A stretch of 64,000 nucleotides of DNA from Parvularculaceae bacterium. GTDB lineage: Bacteria; Pseudomonadota; Alphaproteobacteria; Caulobacterales; Parvularculaceae. The stretch covers positions 868,001 to 932,000 of the forward strand of contig JAJFFV010000006.1 of NCBI GenBank assembly GCA_021776475.1, read 5' to 3'. The stretch's first letter is position 1; each line of letters begins with the position of its first letter. A program made the translations under genes and the position numbers. Below, piece by piece: positions 60,755 to 64,000 of this stretch. The notes beneath the pieces are model-generated. The model was not told where the DNA came from. It searched no databases and saw only the letters and a program-made list of their open reading frames with translations.

Positions 60755-60872
60755 GATTAGTCTTTCTGGTGAAGGGGTTAGCGCCGGGCGTTGCACCCGA
60801 ACAATTGCCATTTGGGAGCGGCGCTGATATAATTCAAATATATGTGAAGTATGACACTTATGCGCGGATGGT

Positions 60873-61814
60873 ATGACAGAGAGAACCCTCGAAAGCCTCG
60901 ATCTTAACTTGTTGCTGGCCTTGCACTGGCTTTTGACTGAGCGCAACGTGACCGAGGCTGCGGGTCGGCTTGACCTGTCCCAGCCGGCAATGAGTCGTAC
61001 TCTTGGACGTTTGCGCGAAGTTTTTGACGATCCTATCCTCGTCAAATCCGGCCGCACGATGCTCCCCACGCCTAAAGCCGACAGGTTGCAGCCCGCTGTT
61101 GCCCATGCAATTGAGCGGATGCGCGATATCCTGAGAGTTTCAGACACTTTCGACCCTGAAACGCAGCAAGGACGTGTACGGATCGCCTGCAAGGACTACG
61201 TCAACTTTCTTGTTGCCACAACCTGGGCAAAAAACATCAGTCCTCATGCGCCGGGGCTGGAGTTGGACATTACGGATTTGACTTTTGCCGCCGCTAACGA
61301 CCTTATTTCCGGCCGGATTGACCTGGTTATTGTGCCGGATGTCGGCCTTATGGATGTGCCGCCTGGGGTTGATCTTGAACAATTTGTCCAGCGCCCGATC
61401 TTCCGTGAGCGCTATATTTGCGCGATCCGTAAAGGCCATCCAATGGCAGAGCGAAAGATATCGCTCAAACAATACACAGCGATGGACCACATCCTCATCA
61501 ACCCTGGTGGCAGGGACAGCGGCATTGTCGACCAGGTTCTCTCCGAACACAGTCTGATGCGACGGATCAAGTATCGCACATACAGTTTCCTTTCAGCGAT
61601 TTACCTGCTTTCAGAGACGGACTGTGTTTTGACCGCGCCGGAAGGATTCATCAAAACGGTGCCTAACAATTTCATCACATTCAAGCCGCCATTGAATGTG
61701 CCGGATATGGCAACATTTGCCGGATGGCACCCGAACTGGACTCATGATGCGCGGCACAAATGGATTCGCGAGCGACTTTTTTCTGAAGTTGCCGATCGGA
61801 TTCAGGCTCTCTAG
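60873..61814 (+). CDS. LysR-family transcriptional regulator
   Basis: A 313-residue regulator. The winged helix is at the N-terminus (NVTEAAGRLDLSQPAMSRTLGRLRE) with the linker helix; a periplasmic-binding-like effector domain follows (about 90-300). It resembles the NodD/LinR-like subgroup that senses small aromatic or lipidic ligands. It is divergent from the small exported protein at 60754. An A/T-rich interval, ATAATTCAAATATATG, lies between them and may hold the binding site. Confidence 0.9.
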   Translation: MTERTLESLDLNLLLALHWLLTERNVTEAAGRLDLSQPAMSRTLGRLREVFDDPILVKSGRTMLPTPKADRLQPAVAHAIERMRDILRVSDTFDPETQQGRVRIACKDYVNFLVATTWAKNISPHAPGLELDITDLTFAAANDLISGRIDLVIVPDVGLMDVPPGVDLEQFVQRPIFRERYICAIRKGHPMAERKISLKQYTAMDHILINPGGRDSGIVDQVLSEHSLMRRIKYRTYSFLSAIYLLSETDCVLTAPEGFIKTVPNNFITFKPPLNVPDMATFAGWHPNWTHDARHKWIRERLFSEVADRIQAL

Positions 61815-61870
61815 TCGGTATTTGAATATTGGATCACATATTTATAATTCGGGGCTAGATTCTTTCCATA

Positions 61871-61892
61871 ATTGATATAACATTGATATAAC
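61871..61892. repeat. Tandem 11-bp repeat upstream of the Fur/Zur-family gene
   Basis: ATTGATATAAC occurs twice without a gap, one helical turn apart, 26 bases before the gene. GATATAAC resembles half of Zur/Fur boxes, so the repeat may be an autoregulatory site. Confidence 0.5.
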
Positions 61893-61917
61893 ATTTGAAA
61901 ATTGGGGATTCGTAGCC

Positions 61918-62355
61918 GTGCCACATGATCATAACCCCGAGGGACACCAGCCGGGAAATTTGACTAAAAATGAGTCTCTCGTATTCGAAGCGATGAAAAT
62001 GACTGATAGGCCCCAAAAAGCCTACGACCTGCTTGACGTGCTGAAAGACAGCGGTGTCCGCGCACCGATGACGATTTACAGGGCGCTCGAAGGCCTGGAA
62101 CAAAAAGGCCTTGTTCATAAGCTCGATGCCTTGAACGCTTTTGTGCTGTGCAATCATGATGCGCCACATGAAATCCAGACGTTTTTGGTTTGTGACAACT
62201 GCAACGACGTTGACGAGATAAAATCCGCTGTTGCCGAGTCACCTTCGGTTGAAGCAAATATTCGCGGTGTTGTCGTCGAAAAAGGATTTCGCATGGCGGC
62301 CGCGCGGCTTGAGATCCGGGGCACCTGTTCGAAATGTGCCGAACCGGCGAATTAA
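61918..62355 (+). CDS. zur: Fur-family regulator, probably Zur
   Basis: A 145-residue metal-responsive repressor. A His-rich N-terminus (MPHDHNPEGHQPG) is followed by a winged helix (VRAPMTIYRALEGLEQKGLVHKL), then CNHDAPHEIQTFLVCDNCN and the C-terminal CSKC, which give the structural zinc cysteines. The pattern fits Zur rather than Fur, whose HHDH motif is missing. GTG 61918 follows GGGGA. Its stop overlaps the convergent GST stop by four bases. Confidence 0.82.
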   Translation: MPHDHNPEGHQPGNLTKNESLVFEAMKMTDRPQKAYDLLDVLKDSGVRAPMTIYRALEGLEQKGLVHKLDALNAFVLCNHDAPHEIQTFLVCDNCNDVDEIKSAVAESPSVEANIRGVVVEKGFRMAAARLEIRGTCSKCAEPAN

Positions 62356-63011
62356 GTGTACCAGCCAGCTTCCACTTCTTCCCGCGCGCCCTCACCCCAT
62401 GTTTGCAAAGCCGGGAGTGACCACACTGCATCCAGCCATTTTGTGATTTTTGTCGGTACTCTGACAGGTCCGTAAGTACGCAGGCGCGAAACAACCGGCG
62501 CGAACATGGCATCAGCTATACAAAATTTTCCGAACAGAAATGGTCCGTCTGTTTTGTTGCCGTAAAGATCGAGGGCGTCTCCCCAAATGCTGACAAGCCG
62601 ATCAATATCCTTGCGTACGTCAGGGCCGCCATATACGCGTGCGCCTTCACGGGCGAATTCCATCGGCCAGGTTCTGCGCAAGACCGAGTAACCGGTATGC
62701 ATCTCAGCTGACATTGACCGCGCCATGGTTCGGGCTTGCAGACTTTCGGGCCATAAATTCCGTTCAGGATAGAGCTCGGCCAGATATTCCCCAATCGCCA
62801 GCGAATCCCAAATGACCGCCTCACCGTCACGCAAACACGGCACCAGCCCGGATGGTGAATGCGCCAGGATAGCGGCCTTTGATTCAGGCCGGTCGAGCCG
62901 GATCACAACCTCGCGGAAAGGAATTTCAAACACCCGCATCAACAACCACGGCCTCAGCGACCATGAGGAGAGGTTTTTATTGCCGATTATCAGTGTAAGG
63001 TCTGTTGCCAT
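62352..63011 (-). CDS. Glutathione S-transferase
   Basis: A 219-residue GST with an N-terminal thioredoxin-like domain (GNKNLSSWSLRPWLLM, where Ser contacts glutathione; SGLVPCLRDGEAVIWDSLAIGEYL) and a helical C-terminal domain with KFCIADAMFAP. GVPCL-like and DSLAI motifs are diagnostic. The electrophile is unknown. It is transcribed alone, convergent with the Zur-like gene. Confidence 0.92.
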   Translation of the reverse strand: MATDLTLIIGNKNLSSWSLRPWLLMRVFEIPFREVVIRLDRPESKAAILAHSPSGLVPCLRDGEAVIWDSLAIGEYLAELYPERNLWPESLQARTMARSMSAEMHTGYSVLRRTWPMEFAREGARVYGGPDVRKDIDRLVSIWGDALDLYGNKTDGPFLFGKFCIADAMFAPVVSRLRTYGPVRVPTKITKWLDAVWSLPALQTWGEGAREEVEAGWYT

Positions 63012-63108
63012 TGTTACCCCGTTTCGTGGGCCGGATCACACTCCAACTGCGCCCGGCCGATGCGGTTCTGAGATCAGCATAGCTGAAAACGGAAGCGGAC
63101 TGAAACGC

Positions 63109-63651
63109 TTATGCAGCTTTCATTACCTGATCTTTCAGGTAGCCAAGCATCGTATCAGCGTCTGAGATTTCGAACGGGTCGTCGGGACAGTTATCGGCAA
63201 AGCCTGGCTCCGAGAATATTTTGATGATTTCGCCATCATCTACCAGCATTGAATAGCGCCAGCTCCGATAGCCAAAACCAAGATTATCTTTGTTCACGAG
63301 CATGCCCATCTTGCGGGTAAATTCCCCGCTGCCATCGGGTAAAAGTAAGACTTTTTTTGCGCCTTGCTGCTTGCCCCACTGATACATCACAAAAGCGTCA
63401 TTGACGGACAAACAAATGATCTGATCGACACCTACCGCTGTGAATTCGCCGTGTAACTCCTCGTACCGCGGCAAATGACTGATCGAACAGGTCGGCGTAA
63501 AGGCACCTGGTAACGCGAACAGGACAACTTTTTTGCCTATAAAGATGTCGTCATTCGAAAGGTCCTGCCAGCGGAACGGGTTGTCCCCGGGGATAGAATC
63601 ATCACGGATACGGGTCTTGAAAATCACCCCGCTTGGAATACGGCTGGTCAT
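63109..63651 (-). CDS. Peroxiredoxin, Prx5-type
   Basis: A 180-residue thiol peroxidase of the Prx5/AhpE-like class. [19 protein letters not shown] contains the peroxidatic Cys55 in the PxxxTxxC arrangement. [17 protein letters not shown] and [11 protein letters not shown] complete the fold. Another cysteine (DNCPDD, about residue 155) could resolve the disulfide. There is no fused glutaredoxin domain. It is transcribed alone. Confidence 0.93.
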   Translation of the reverse strand: MTSRIPSGVIFKTRIRDDSIPGDNPFRWQDLSNDDIFIGKKVVLFALPGAFTPTCSISHLPRYEELHGEFTAVGVDQIICLSVNDAFVMYQWGKQQGAKKVLLLPDGSGEFTRKMGMLVNKDNLGFGYRSWRYSMLVDDGEIIKIFSEPGFADNCPDDPFEISDADTMLGYLKDQVMKAA

Positions 63652-63820
63652 TCAGTTTTCTCCTAATTATCTTATATTAAATTTATAATCATTCTAATAA
63701 CGAATTGCAATAGAGAGAAACAAGTTTTCCGGATACCAATTCGACGCTGCTGCCAACGCTTGCATTGAACAACGTGGATGCGGCAAATCTTGTAGCGAGA
63801 AAATGTGCGAGGAATGGTTG

Positions 63821-64000
63821 ATGACAGACAAGATAGAGCTCCGCGAGGAAGATGGCATTTTGCGCGTTGCCTTCAATCATGTGGAAAAGAAGAACTCGAT
63901 CCTCCCTGAGATGTATGTGGCGCTGAACGAAGCGTTTGACCGGGCTGCCAATGAACGGTCGATCCGCGCCCTCCTCCTTGAAAGCAGGGGCGACATTTTC
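63821..64000 (+). CDS. Enoyl-CoA hydratase/isomerase, partial (C-terminus beyond the window)
   Basis: The first 60 codons are present; the frame runs off the window. MTDKIELREEDGILRVAFNH then KKNSILPEMYVALNEAFDRA and ALLLESRGDIF match the N-terminus of crotonase-fold enzymes, which hydrate enoyl-CoA or isomerise it. The oxyanion-hole and Glu residues are further on. GAGGAA precedes ATG 63821. It could take part in acyl-CoA breakdown with the dehydrogenase and carboxylase 8 kb away. Confidence 0.85.
   Translation, partial: MTDKIELREEDGILRVAFNHVEKKNSILPEMYVALNEAFDRAANERSIRALLLESRGDIF

Noticed and set aside
60755-61192. 241-codon frame reading through the small exported protein and the LysR gene
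   Set aside because: Its first 146 codons are antisense to LysR and have no resemblance to known proteins; the signal peptide begins at 60754.
1-64000. Insertion sequences, CRISPR arrays, rRNA genes, toxin-antitoxin modules
   Set aside because: Looked for in the protein products and in repeats; no transposase, Cas, recombinase or array pattern was seen in the window.

Overview
The window reads as a chromosomal segment of an alphaproteobacterium. Supporting signs are the block amidase / PBP1a / prfB and rne / M48 peptidase / DsbA-like protein, the aroQ-accB-accC operon, an RNase E whose S1 domain is split by an acidic insertion, an M23 peptidase overlapping a bactofilin gene, and a long TonB-dependent receptor beside an S9 peptidase. 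Genus and species cannot be read from the sequence. No insertion sequence, integrase, CRISPR array or rRNA was seen.

Region 1 (1 to about 8,500) is a mercury-response island. A Hg-type MerR (C86, C121, C129) lies among four promoter-operators that share a CTGTAG-N3/4-CTACAG dyad inside a 19-bp spacer, the MerR hallmark. P1 (minus) drives a MerT-like protein, a thioredoxin-like protein, two related Cys/His membrane proteins and an alpha/beta hydrolase that runs off the window. P2 (plus) faces a membrane-anchored protein of unknown function. P3 (plus) drives merT-merP-merF-merA-merB. P4 (minus) drives a small exported Cys/His-rich protein, a 22-codon His-rich ORF and a tRNA-dependent cyclodipeptide synthase (CDPS) with all expected catalytic residues. 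A CDPS in an apparent MerR regulon is the most unusual finding. The island ends beside tRNA-Asp(GTC) at 8,526-8,602.

Region 2 (8,690 to 25,700) is mostly housekeeping: an MDR-type oxidoreductase with a hydrolase, rhlE, phhA, a TetR/small membrane protein pair with palindromic operators, a VWA lipoprotein, an M24 peptidase, anmK, tyrS, a large AsmA/YhdP-like protein, a Bcp peroxiredoxin and a DUF455 ferritin-like protein.

Region 3 (25,850 to 39,480) is envelope and RNA metabolism: M23 peptidase and bactofilin, prfB with an intact programmed +1 frameshift site, PBP1a, AMIN-amidase, RNase E, an M48/TPR peptidase, a DsbA-like protein and a VOC protein.

Region 4 (39,680 to 50,830) holds a TonB-dependent receptor with an S9 peptidase (probably peptide use), thiS-thiG, aroQ-accB-accC, an SDR, a 2-hydroxychromene-2-carboxylate isomerase-like protein and a thioesterase.

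Region 5 (50,980 to 64,000) carries an acyl-CoA carboxylase (both subunits) divergent from an IVD/LCAD-type acyl-CoA dehydrogenase plus TetR, with a perfect palindrome between them. It also has a very large beta-helix plus polysaccharide-lyase-like fusion protein, a FrnE-like oxidoreductase, a LysR regulator, a Zur-like regulator, a GST, a peroxiredoxin and the start of an enoyl-CoA hydratase. The carboxylase, dehydrogenase and hydratase suggest branched-chain acyl-CoA (leucine/isovalerate-type) breakdown; this is an inference.
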